From the NCBI GenBank assembly GCA_033764865.1, contig JANRIM010000002.1:1-64000 (forward strand): DNA of 64,000 nucleotides, in the 5' to 3' direction. Below, one piece after another: positions 18,025-25,609 of this stretch; position 1 is the stretch's first letter, and every line of letters begins with the position of its first letter. The notes beneath the pieces are model-generated. The model was not told the origin of the DNA. It saw only the letters and a list, made by a program, of their open reading frames with translations, and did not search any database. The position numbers and the translations under genes were made by a program. Source of the DNA: VFBF01 sp033764865. Its GTDB lineage: Bacteria > Pseudomonadota > Alphaproteobacteria > Caulobacterales > Aquidulcibacteraceae.

Positions 18025-19566
18025 ATGACCATCCCGACACCTCGAACGCCGGTCCTGATCGGCGGCGGACAAAAGACCTGGCGCAAGAGCCTGGCGCCCG
18101 GCCCACGGGCCATGGTGCGGGAGGCAGTGGCCCTGGCTGCGGCGGACGCGGGCTTGAGCGCGGAGGCGCTCGCACGGGCTGATACGATCGGCGTGGTCGG
18201 CTTCACGATCGACGCGCCCGGACCGGCCAAACGGATCCCCGTGCCCCACATGCCCAACCCGCCCGCCGCGCTAGCTCAGGACATCGGCGCTGCGCCCCGG
18301 GTGGCGATCTACACCCATATGGGCGGCAACACCCCTCAAGCGCTGGTCAACTGGGCCAGCGAACGGATTGCGCAGGGCGAAGCGGACCTCGTGGTGCTGG
18401 CGGGGGCCGAGTTTCTCGGGTCCATGATGAAGCGTCTGGCGGGCGGCGAGGACGTGTCGATCTATGGCGGCGGTCCTGAAGCGCCGGCGGAGCGTTGGGG
18501 CGATCCGCGCGACGGGTGCTCGCCGCAGGAGTCCGCCCACGGGCTCGATTTCCCTGCGAATACATATCCGTTGTTCGAAAACGCGCTCCGCGCCGAGTTG
18601 GGCCGAGACATCAGCACGCACCAGAAGGCGATGGGCGCCCTGTTTGCGCGCCTTAACGCCGTCGCCGTCGACAACCCGCATGCGTGGTTCCCCACGCGCC
18701 GGACCGCCGGGGAGATCGCCGAGGAAACCCCCGACAACCGGATGGTGGGTTTTCCCTACACGAAGTACCTGAACGCGGTGATCCAGGTGGACCAGGCTGC
18801 GGCGGTCCTGGTGGCGTCGACGGCTTTCGCCGACGCTATGGGCGTGGCCGTGGATCGCCGCATCTACCTCCACGGTTGCGGCGAGGCCAACGAGGTGTGG
18901 AACCCGATCGATCGACCCAACCTCGCCGCTTCGCCCGCGATCCGGCTGTCGGCGCGAAAGGCGCTCGCCATGGCCGGCAAAACCATCGACGACATCGCCG
19001 TGATGGACATCTACTCCTGCTTTCCATCTGCGGTGCAGATCGCCTGTAGGGAAATCGGCGTCGCGGAGGATGACCCCCGCCCGCTCACCGTGACCGGTGG
19101 CCTTCCGTATTTCGGCGGGCCGGGCAACAACTATGTGATGCACTCCATCGTCTCCATGATGGAGCGCTTGCGCGCCAAGCCCGGCGCATTCGGCCTGGTG
19201 ACCGCCAACGGATGGTTCCTCACCAAGCACGCCGTAGGCGTCTACAGCAGCGTACCGCCGGCGGCGCCCTTCGAGCGCGAGGACCCCAAAAAGTATCAGC
19301 GGGAGATCGACGACCTTCCGCGACCGCCCGTGGTCGACGAGCCCGCCGGCGCGGCGAGGATCGAGACCTACACCGTCGTGCATGGCCGAGACGGCGTGCG
19401 GATGGGCATCGTGATCGGTCGTGACGCTGAGGGCCGCCGCTTCGTCTCCAACACGCCCGACGACGAGGCGACGCTCAAAGACCTGCAGGCGCGGGAAGGC
19501 GTGGGGCGGACGGGCACGGTGATCAGCAGCGCCGGCGGCATGAAGAATGTTTTCAGGCCCGACTGA
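18025..19566 (+). CDS. Thiolase-like protein with extra C-terminal domain (TLP1 type)
   Basis: 513 residues from ATG 18025 (MTIPTPRTPVLIGGGQ); an in-frame ATG at 17971 would add 18 non-family residues. The thiolase fold is recognisable, with MDIYSCFPSAVQIAC and GGLPYFGGPGNNYVMHSI corresponding to the second and third active-site regions, but the first region reads AGAEFLGSMM with no nucleophilic cysteine. The last ~90 residues (ETYTVVHGRDG through RTGTVISS) match the added C-terminal domain of thiolase-like protein type 1. It is probably not a standard beta-ketothiolase; acyl-CoA binding is likely, substrate unknown. Its stop overlaps the next start by one base. Confidence 0.8.
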   Translation: MTIPTPRTPVLIGGGQKTWRKSLAPGPRAMVREAVALAAADAGLSAEALARADTIGVVGFTIDAPGPAKRIPVPHMPNPPAALAQDIGAAPRVAIYTHMGGNTPQALVNWASERIAQGEADLVVLAGAEFLGSMMKRLAGGEDVSIYGGGPEAPAERWGDPRDGCSPQESAHGLDFPANTYPLFENALRAELGRDISTHQKAMGALFARLNAVAVDNPHAWFPTRRTAGEIAEETPDNRMVGFPYTKYLNAVIQVDQAAAVLVASTAFADAMGVAVDRRIYLHGCGEANEVWNPIDRPNLAASPAIRLSARKALAMAGKTIDDIAVMDIYSCFPSAVQIACREIGVAEDDPRPLTVTGGLPYFGGPGNNYVMHSIVSMMERLRAKPGAFGLVTANGWFLTKHAVGVYSSVPPAAPFEREDPKKYQREIDDLPRPPVVDEPAGAARIETYTVVHGRDGVRMGIVIGRDAEGRRFVSNTPDDEATLKDLQAREGVGRTGTVISSAGGMKNVFRPD

Positions 19567-20114
19567 TGGCCCGCCTCTATCTCATCCGCCATGGGGAGCC
19601 AGCGTCCGGCTGGGCGCAGGCCGATCCTGATCCAGGCTTGAGCGCCCTCGGGCGCGCACAGGCTGCCCATGCGGCGGGCGTGCTCGGCCGGTCAGGCGTC
19701 TGTCGGGCGCTGACCTCGCCATTGCGCCGATGCCGCGAGACGGCTGCGGCGTTCGAAATGGAAGCGGGGGTCGTCGCCGCCGTCGAGATGGCCGTTCGCG
19801 AAGTTCCCACACCCGACCACGTCACCGACCGCCCGGCCTGGCTTGCCGAGGTCATGGCGGGGCCCTGGTCGGCCGTGCCGGATCTGGCGCCCTTCCGGCG
19901 CGCGATCATCGACTGCTTGTTGGCGCAGGAGACGGACACGGCCATTTTCAGTCACTATGTCGCGATCAACGCGGCCGTGTCGGCTGCGGTCGGCAGCGGA
20001 TCGGTGATGGTGTTCAAGCCGGCGCACGCCTCCGTGACGGTGATCGAGACGACCGCGGGGGAACTCCGGCTCATCGAGAAGGGCGCGGAGACGCCCGCCG
20101 TGAACGCGCTGTAA
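19566..20114 (+). CDS. Histidine phosphatase superfamily protein
   Basis: 182 residues. The RHG motif LIRHGEP (residues 6-12) carries the phospho-accepting histidine; TSPLRRCRETA supplies the second arginine, and IFSHYVAINAAV the second catalytic histidine. This is a small phosphoglycerate-mutase-like phosphatase of unknown substrate. Its start overlaps the thiolase-like gene (TGATGG, one shared base) and its stop overlaps the nnr start, so the three genes form an operon. Confidence 0.87.
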   Translation: MARLYLIRHGEPASGWAQADPDPGLSALGRAQAAHAAGVLGRSGVCRALTSPLRRCRETAAAFEMEAGVVAAVEMAVREVPTPDHVTDRPAWLAEVMAGPWSAVPDLAPFRRAIIDCLLAQETDTAIFSHYVAINAAVSAAVGSGSVMVFKPAHASVTVIETTAGELRLIEKGAETPAVNAL

Positions 20115-21592
20115 TGAACGACGCCCACGGGATCATTTCAGTCGCTGACATGCGCGCCATCGATGCGCGATCGGCCGCGCTCGGCGTGTCGACGCGCACG
20201 TTGATGGAGAACGCCGGCGCCGCGGTGGCGGCGAGCGTCCAGCGTCGGTGGTCACCCCGGCCGACGGTCGTGCTGTGCGGCCCCGGCGGCAACGGCGGCG
20301 ATGGCTTTGTCGCCGCGCGCAAACTGGCTGAGGCGGGCTGGCCCGCCCGGGTGGGCTTCCTCGGGGAGCGGGCCGCCCTCGAGGGAGACGCCAAGGATGC
20401 CGCGTCGGCATGGATGGGGTGGGTCGATCCGGCCGATCCCGTGCTCCTTGAGCCTGGCGCCCTGGTGGTGGACGCCCTGTTCGGGGCCGGACTTTCGCGA
20501 CCCCTGGACGGCCAAGCTGCCGCGCTCGCAGCTGCGGCGCGGGGGTTCGATACGCTGTGCGTTGACGTCCCGAGCGGAATCCACGGGGACGGCGCAGCGC
20601 CGACCGGCCCGCACTTCCGGGCGGACGTCACCGCCACCTTCGTCCGGAAAAAGCCGGCCCATCTGCTGGAGCCTGGCCGCTCGGCGTGCGGGTTTGTGGA
20701 CGTTCTCGACATCGGCACGCCCGACGGCGCGCTCGGCGGGGTGGATGGGGCCGCCTGGCCGGTGCTCTGGGAGAACCATCCCGATCACTGGCCGCTGCCA
20801 TGGCCGGGCCCGGAGACGCACAAGTACGGTCGCGGCCATGTCGCGGTCATCGGCGGCCCGGCGGGCCGGACGGGCGCCGCGCGCCTCGCCGCGCGCGCCG
20901 CCTTGAGGGCCGGGGCGGGCGTCGTCACCGTTGTATCGCCATCGGACGCTCTGGCGGAATACGCCGCGCATCTGACGGCCGTGATGGTGACGCTGGAGGA
21001 CGCCGGGGAGGAGGGCGCACCGCCGCCCCGCACGAACGCGGTCGTCATCGGCCCTGCGCTGGGCGTGGGCGCCGAGGCTGGCCGGCGCTTTTCCCGCGCC
21101 TTGGGCCTTGGCAAGCCGCTGGTGATCGATGCGGACGCCATCACATTGGCGAGCGAGGCCCCTTCGGCGTTTTTCGCAGCAGTCCCCGAAGAGGCGGTGT
21201 TGACCCCGCACGCAGGTGAGTTCCGTCGGTTGTTTCCCGATCTTGAGGCTGCGCCCCGTGTCGATGCGGTCCGCCGGGCGGCCGAGCGCGCGGGCTGCGT
21301 GGTCCTGTTGAAGGGCGCCGACACCGCCATTGGCGCGCCGGACGGTCGCGTCGTGGTCAACGGGACCGGCCTTCCGTTTCTCGCCACCGCGGGTTCCGGC
21401 GATGTTCTCGCCGGGATCATCGCCGGCTTGATGGCGCAAGGGATGGGCGCCTTCGGTGCGGCCTGCGCCGGCGCGTGGCTGCACGGGCGGGCGGGCGAAC
21501 GCCTCGGTCCGGGACTGATCGCCGAGGACCTCCCGGAAACCCTGCCCGCGATCCTCAACGACCTGGCGCCGCTTCATTTGCGCCGCCGTTGA
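20114..21592 (+). CDS. nnr: Bifunctional NAD(P)H-hydrate epimerase / ADP-dependent dehydratase
   Basis: 492 residues, repairs hydrated NAD(P)H. N-terminal epimerase domain (residues ~1-210) with TLMENAGAAVA and the GPGGNGGDGFVAARKL loop; C-terminal ribokinase-like dehydratase domain (~225-485) with YGRGHVAVIGGPAGRTGAA, VLTPHAGEFRRLF and GSGDVLAGIIAGLMAQG, the ADP-binding catalytic motif. ATG at 20114 shares a base with the preceding TAA. In many Alphaproteobacteria nnr lies next to glnB; here it is about 2.4 kb away on the other strand. Confidence 0.95.
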   Translation: MNDAHGIISVADMRAIDARSAALGVSTRTLMENAGAAVAASVQRRWSPRPTVVLCGPGGNGGDGFVAARKLAEAGWPARVGFLGERAALEGDAKDAASAWMGWVDPADPVLLEPGALVVDALFGAGLSRPLDGQAAALAAAARGFDTLCVDVPSGIHGDGAAPTGPHFRADVTATFVRKKPAHLLEPGRSACGFVDVLDIGTPDGALGGVDGAAWPVLWENHPDHWPLPWPGPETHKYGRGHVAVIGGPAGRTGAARLAARAALRAGAGVVTVVSPSDALAEYAAHLTAVMVTLEDAGEEGAPPPRTNAVVIGPALGVGAEAGRRFSRALGLGKPLVIDADAITLASEAPSAFFAAVPEEAVLTPHAGEFRRLFPDLEAAPRVDAVRRAAERAGCVVLLKGADTAIGAPDGRVVVNGTGLPFLATAGSGDVLAGIIAGLMAQGMGAFGAACAGAWLHGRAGERLGPGLIAEDLPETLPAILNDLAPLHLRRR

Positions 21593-21628
21593 CCGCCCAC
21601 GGCGGGGAGGTCTATGGCGCCGTCCCGC

Positions 21629-21713
21629 GCGGACGTGGCGGAATTGGCAGACGCAGCAGGTTTAGGTCCTGCCGCCGAGAGGTTTGCGGGTTCGACTCCC
21701 GCCGTCCGCACCA
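21629..21713 (+). tRNA. tRNA-Leu(UAG)
   Basis: 85 bases including an encoded CCA. Acceptor stem GCGGACG pairs with CGTCCGC; the anticodon stem GCAGG/CCTGC encloses loop TTTAGGT, giving anticodon UAG; a long variable arm and a T-arm with GGTTCGACTCC follow, as expected for tRNA-Leu. Confidence 0.95.
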
Positions 21714-21781
21714 GCGCCCGCCACACCCCCGCCGGCCATGGTGGACAGGGCGTTTGACCGGGTGCATAAGCCCCGGCTTCG

Positions 21782-21821
21782 TGTCGTTGCGGCGCAGCCC
21801 CCGACGGCCGCCGCAACGACA
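21782..21821 (+). other. Perfect 13-base-pair hairpin between tRNA-Leu and tig
   Basis: Arms 21782-21794 (TGTCGTTGCGGCG) and 21809-21821 are exact inverse complements, separated by a 14-base loop. No T tract follows, so it is not a classical terminator; it may end the tRNA transcript in another way, block exonucleases, or form part of the tig leader, whose ATG is 25 bases downstream. Confidence 0.5.
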
Positions 21822-21846
21822 GCCCTCCCATTCAGGACCGACGAGC

Positions 21847-23178
21847 ATGCAAGTGACCGAGACGCATTCCGAGGGGCTGAGTCGCGTCTTCAGCGTCGTG
21901 GTGCCGCGCGCAGACATCCAGAAGGCGCTGGACGCCAAGATCGAGGAGGTCCGCCCGAAGGTGCGGATCAACGGCTTCCGGCCGGGCAAGGTGCCCGCAA
22001 GCCACATCCGCAAGCTTTACGGCCCGTCCATGATCCGCGAGATCATCGACGGGGAGGTGGACAGCGCAACCAAGCAGGCGTTGCAGGACGGCAAACTCCG
22101 GGTGGCCGCTCAACCCGACCTCAAGGTCCAGTCCGACATGGCGAAGGTCGTGGCGCTGCAAGAGGATCTCGCGTTCCAGCTCAACGTCGAGCTGATCCCC
22201 GATTTCGAGCCCGCGGATCCCTCGGGTCTGGCGGTCGAGAAGCTGGTGGCGCCTGTGGCGGACGACCAGGTGGACAAGGCCCTCGAGGAACTGGCGAAGT
22301 CGCAGCGCTCTTTCGCCGAGAAGGATGGGCCCGCCGCTGACGGCGACGCGCTGACGATTGATTTTGTGGGCAAGATCGATGGCGAGGCGTTCGAGGGCGG
22401 AGCTGCCGAGAAGGCCACCGTCGTGATCGGGGCCAACCAGTTCATCCCCGGCTTCGAGGAGGGAATGGTGGGCCTCTCAAAAGGGGACGCAAAGACCGTC
22501 CTCGCCCGCTTTCCCGACACCTACGCCGTGGAGACCCTGAAGGGCCGGGAGGCGGCCTTCGACGTCACCGTCCACGAGGTGCGCGCGCCGGCGGAAACCG
22601 TCATCGACGACGCCCTGGCGGAAAAGTTCGGCATGGCGGACCTGGCGGCCCTCAAGGACGCCCTGCGGCAGCGCCTTGAGTCCGAGCACGCCGCCCAGTC
22701 GCGATCCCGCGCCAAGCGGGCCCTTTTCGACCAGCTGGAGGCCGCACACGACTTTCCGCTGCCGCCTCAGATGGTCGAGCAAGAGTTCGCCCAGATCTGG
22801 CGCCAGATCGAGGCCGACCGGACGGCGGGGACGCTGGATCCCGAAGACGCCGCCAAGAGTGAGGATGAGCTCAAGGCGGAGTACCGAAAGATCGCCGAGC
22901 GGCGCGTGAAGCTTGGCCTTGTGCTCGCCGAGATCGGGCGTCGGTCGAACGTCGAGGTCACAAACGACGAAGTCAGTCAGGCTGTCATGGCGCAGGCCCG
23001 GCAATACCCGGGTCAGGAGCGACAGGTGTTCGAAATCTACCAGAAGAATCCACAACTTCTCGCGCAGCTGCGGGCGCCGATTTTCGAAGAGAAAACCGTC
23101 GATTACATCCTGGAGCTCGCCAAGGTCACCACCAAGACGGTCGACCGCGAGACGCTGTTCTCGGAGGTTGACCTCTGA
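21847..23178 (+). CDS. tig: Trigger factor, ribosome-bound chaperone and prolyl isomerase
   Basis: 443 residues. N-terminal ribosome-binding domain with NGFRPGKVPASHIRKLYG (signature GFRxGKxP, residues ~43-60); central FKBP-type PPIase domain with LTIDFVGKIDGEAFEGG and FIPGFEEGMVGL; C-terminal helical arm domain (from ~255). It shields nascent chains at the tunnel exit. ATG 21847 (MQVTETHSEGLSR) fits the family; the longer upstream frame would run through the tRNA gene. First protein gene of the tig-clpP-clpX-lon block. Confidence 0.96.
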   Translation: MQVTETHSEGLSRVFSVVVPRADIQKALDAKIEEVRPKVRINGFRPGKVPASHIRKLYGPSMIREIIDGEVDSATKQALQDGKLRVAAQPDLKVQSDMAKVVALQEDLAFQLNVELIPDFEPADPSGLAVEKLVAPVADDQVDKALEELAKSQRSFAEKDGPAADGDALTIDFVGKIDGEAFEGGAAEKATVVIGANQFIPGFEEGMVGLSKGDAKTVLARFPDTYAVETLKGREAAFDVTVHEVRAPAETVIDDALAEKFGMADLAALKDALRQRLESEHAAQSRSRAKRALFDQLEAAHDFPLPPQMVEQEFAQIWRQIEADRTAGTLDPEDAAKSEDELKAEYRKIAERRVKLGLVLAEIGRRSNVEVTNDEVSQAVMAQARQYPGQERQVFEIYQKNPQLLAQLRAPIFEEKTVDYILELAKVTTKTVDRETLFSEVDL

Positions 23179-23286
23179 GGCCGACGACGCGGCGGGCCTT
23201 GCGGTCCGGGTCGGGCGGCCAAATATGGCTGAGTGCGGACGGCCCGAGTCGGGCGCGGTCCGCGCCTAGCGTCGCGAAGGAAGACA

Positions 23287-23922
23287 ATGACAGACCCCAT
23301 CGACCGGTACATGCAGCTCGTCCCGATGGTGGTGGAGCAAACCAGCCGCGGCGAGCGGGCCTTCGACATTTTCTCGCGCCTGCTGAAAGAGCGGATCATC
23401 TTCGTGACGGGCCCGGTCGAGGACGGCATGGCCAGCCTCGTGACCGCCCAGCTCCTGTTTCTCGAATCGGAGAACCCGAAGCGCGAGATCGCGATGTACA
23501 TCAACTCGCCCGGGGGCATCGTGACCTCCGGCCTCGCGATCTACGACACCATGCAGTACATCCGCTCTCCGGTCTCCACGGTGTGCACCGGACAGGCGGC
23601 GTCGATGGGGTCCTTGCTGTTGGCCGCCGGCGCGCCGGGGTTGCGGATCTGCCTACCTAACGCACGTGTCATGGTCCACCAGCCGTCCGGCGGGTTCCGT
23701 GGGCAAGCCTCGGACATCGAGCGGCACGCCGAGGACATCATCGCCACCAAGAAGCGGCTGAACGAGATCTACGTTAAGCACACGGGCCAACGGTACGAGG
23801 TGGTCGAAAAGACCCTCGACCGCGATCACTTCATGACCGCCGAGGAAGCCAAGGCGTTCGGGATCGTGGACCGGGTCTACGAAAAACGGGAACTGACCGA
23901 GGGTCAGTCGCCCGGGCATTGA
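23287..23922 (+). CDS. clpP: ATP-dependent Clp protease proteolytic subunit
   Basis: 211-residue serine protease that forms the tetradecameric chamber for ClpX and ClpA. Catalytic triad: Ser106 in GQAASMGS, His131 in VMVHQPSGG and Asp near 178 in KTLDRDHFM. The start MTDPIDRYMQLVPMV is typical and is preferred to the upstream in-frame start at 23233. 108 bases separate it from tig. Confidence 0.97.
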   Translation: MTDPIDRYMQLVPMVVEQTSRGERAFDIFSRLLKERIIFVTGPVEDGMASLVTAQLLFLESENPKREIAMYINSPGGIVTSGLAIYDTMQYIRSPVSTVCTGQAASMGSLLLAAGAPGLRICLPNARVMVHQPSGGFRGQASDIERHAEDIIATKKRLNEIYVKHTGQRYEVVEKTLDRDHFMTAEEAKAFGIVDRVYEKRELTEGQSPGH

Positions 23923-24160
23923 GGGCTCGGGCCCGCCGGACAGGCCGTGAATGCGCCGCTTGCGGCTTGCTTCTTGCTATGCTCGTATCCGACGTAGGCC
24001 CTCGTTGAGGGCATTTGCACCGGTATTTTGGTGAACAGTTTCGTAAGGGATGGCGCGCCAGTCTGGCGCTGCATGGAACAGGTCGGCATCGCCGGTCGCC
24101 GCCATCCGCACGGTTCCGGGCTTTCGGAAGAGAGAGCGCCGGCCCCGTCAAGGAGCGCAA

Positions 24161-25429
24161 ATGAGTAAGACCACGACCGGCGGAGACTCCAAGAACACCC
24201 TGTACTGCTCGTTCTGCGGAAAGAGCCAGCACGAGGTGCGCAAGCTCATCGCCGGACCGACCGTCTTCATCTGCGACGAGTGCGTCGAACTCTGCATGGA
24301 CATCATCCGCGAGGAGCACAAAACCTCTCTCGTGAAGTCGAAGGAAGGCGTCCCGAGCCCGCGGGAGATCAAGGACGTCCTTGACGACTACGTGATCGGC
24401 CAGGCGCATGCCAAGCGCGTGCTCTCCGTGGCGGTCCACAACCACTACAAGCGGCTCAACCACGCGGCGAAGAACAACGACGTCGAACTCGCCAAGTCCA
24501 ACATTCTCCTGGTGGGCCCCACCGGCTGCGGCAAGACGCTGCTGGCCCAGACCCTCGCGCGGATCATCGACGTGCCGTTCACGATGGCGGACGCGACGAC
24601 GTTGACCGAAGCCGGATATGTCGGCGAGGACGTGGAGAACATCATCCTCAAGCTGTTGCAGGCGGCCGACTACAACGTAGAACGCGCGCAGCGCGGGATC
24701 GTGTACATCGACGAAGTCGACAAGATTTCCCGCAAATCGGACAACCCCTCGATCACCCGGGACGTGTCGGGCGAGGGGGTGCAGCAGGCGCTGCTCAAGA
24801 TCATGGAAGGCACTGTCGCGTCGGTGCCCCCGCAGGGCGGCCGCAAGCACCCGCAGCAGGAGTTCCTGCAGGTCGACACCACCAACATCCTGTTCATCTG
24901 CGGCGGCGCCTTCGCTGGGCTTGAGAAGATCATCCAGCAACGAGGAAAAGGCTCCTCGATGGGCTTCAACGCCACGGTCCGCGATCCGGAGGACCGGCGC
25001 ACCGGCGAAATCCTGCGCGCGGTGGAGCCTGACGATCTGCTGAAATTCGGCCTGATCCCCGAGTTTGTCGGACGTTTGCCCGTGTTGGCGACGCTCGAGG
25101 ATCTGGACGAGCCCGCCCTGATGCAGATCCTCACGGAGCCGAAGAACGCGCTCGTCAAGCAGTACCAGCGTATGTTCGACATGGAGAACGTGAAGCTCAC
25201 ATTCCCCGAGGACGCGCTGCGCGCCATCTCGCGGAAGGCGATCGCCCGCAAGACGGGGGCCCGTGGGTTGCGCTCGATCCTTGAGTCCATCCTGCTGGAC
25301 ACGATGTTCGAACTCCCCGGCATGCACAGCGTGCAGGAGGCGGTGGTCTCCGCCGATGTCGTGGAAGGCCGCGCCCAGCCCTTGCTGATCTACGCCGAGG
25401 GCCGCAACGGCCAGCAGTCCGCGGGCTGA
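24161..25429 (+). CDS. clpX: ClpXP unfoldase subunit ClpX
   Basis: 422 residues. N-terminal zinc-binding domain with CSFCGK and CDECVELC; AAA+ module with Walker A GPTGCGKTLL, pore loop GYVGEDVE, Walker B IVYIDEVDKI, the RKH-loop GGRKHPQQEF and sensor 2 GARGLRSI. It unfolds substrates and feeds them to ClpP. The 238 bases after clpP hold no gene; a short GCCCTC/GAGGGC hairpin sits at 23998-24012. ATG 24161 follows AAGGAG. Confidence 0.97.
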   Translation: MSKTTTGGDSKNTLYCSFCGKSQHEVRKLIAGPTVFICDECVELCMDIIREEHKTSLVKSKEGVPSPREIKDVLDDYVIGQAHAKRVLSVAVHNHYKRLNHAAKNNDVELAKSNILLVGPTGCGKTLLAQTLARIIDVPFTMADATTLTEAGYVGEDVENIILKLLQAADYNVERAQRGIVYIDEVDKISRKSDNPSITRDVSGEGVQQALLKIMEGTVASVPPQGGRKHPQQEFLQVDTTNILFICGGAFAGLEKIIQQRGKGSSMGFNATVRDPEDRRTGEILRAVEPDDLLKFGLIPEFVGRLPVLATLEDLDEPALMQILTEPKNALVKQYQRMFDMENVKLTFPEDALRAISRKAIARKTGARGLRSILESILLDTMFELPGMHSVQEAVVSADVVEGRAQPLLIYAEGRNGQQSAG

Positions 25430-25609
25430 CGCGCCCCCGGGTTTCCGCCGCTGGCGGGCTGGTTGCGCCCGGCGCGCTGTCATCACAGGCTTGCTTCGGC
25501 CCATGCGCCACGCCACATCCGATGGCGTTGGGGGCTGACGGCGACCGAATCCCCCTACCTTAAAGAGTGTCCGGCGTCCGTGCGCCCGGACCGCCGACAG
25601 GAGTGTCCC

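Noticed and set aside
16386..18182. 598-residue plus-strand frame over glnA and glnB
   Set aside because: Antisense shadow of two conserved genes, with no domain or signal.
23998..24012. GCCCTC/GAGGGC hairpin as clpP terminator
   Set aside because: Stem of only six pairs, no T tract, and about 75 bases after the stop codon; too weak to call.
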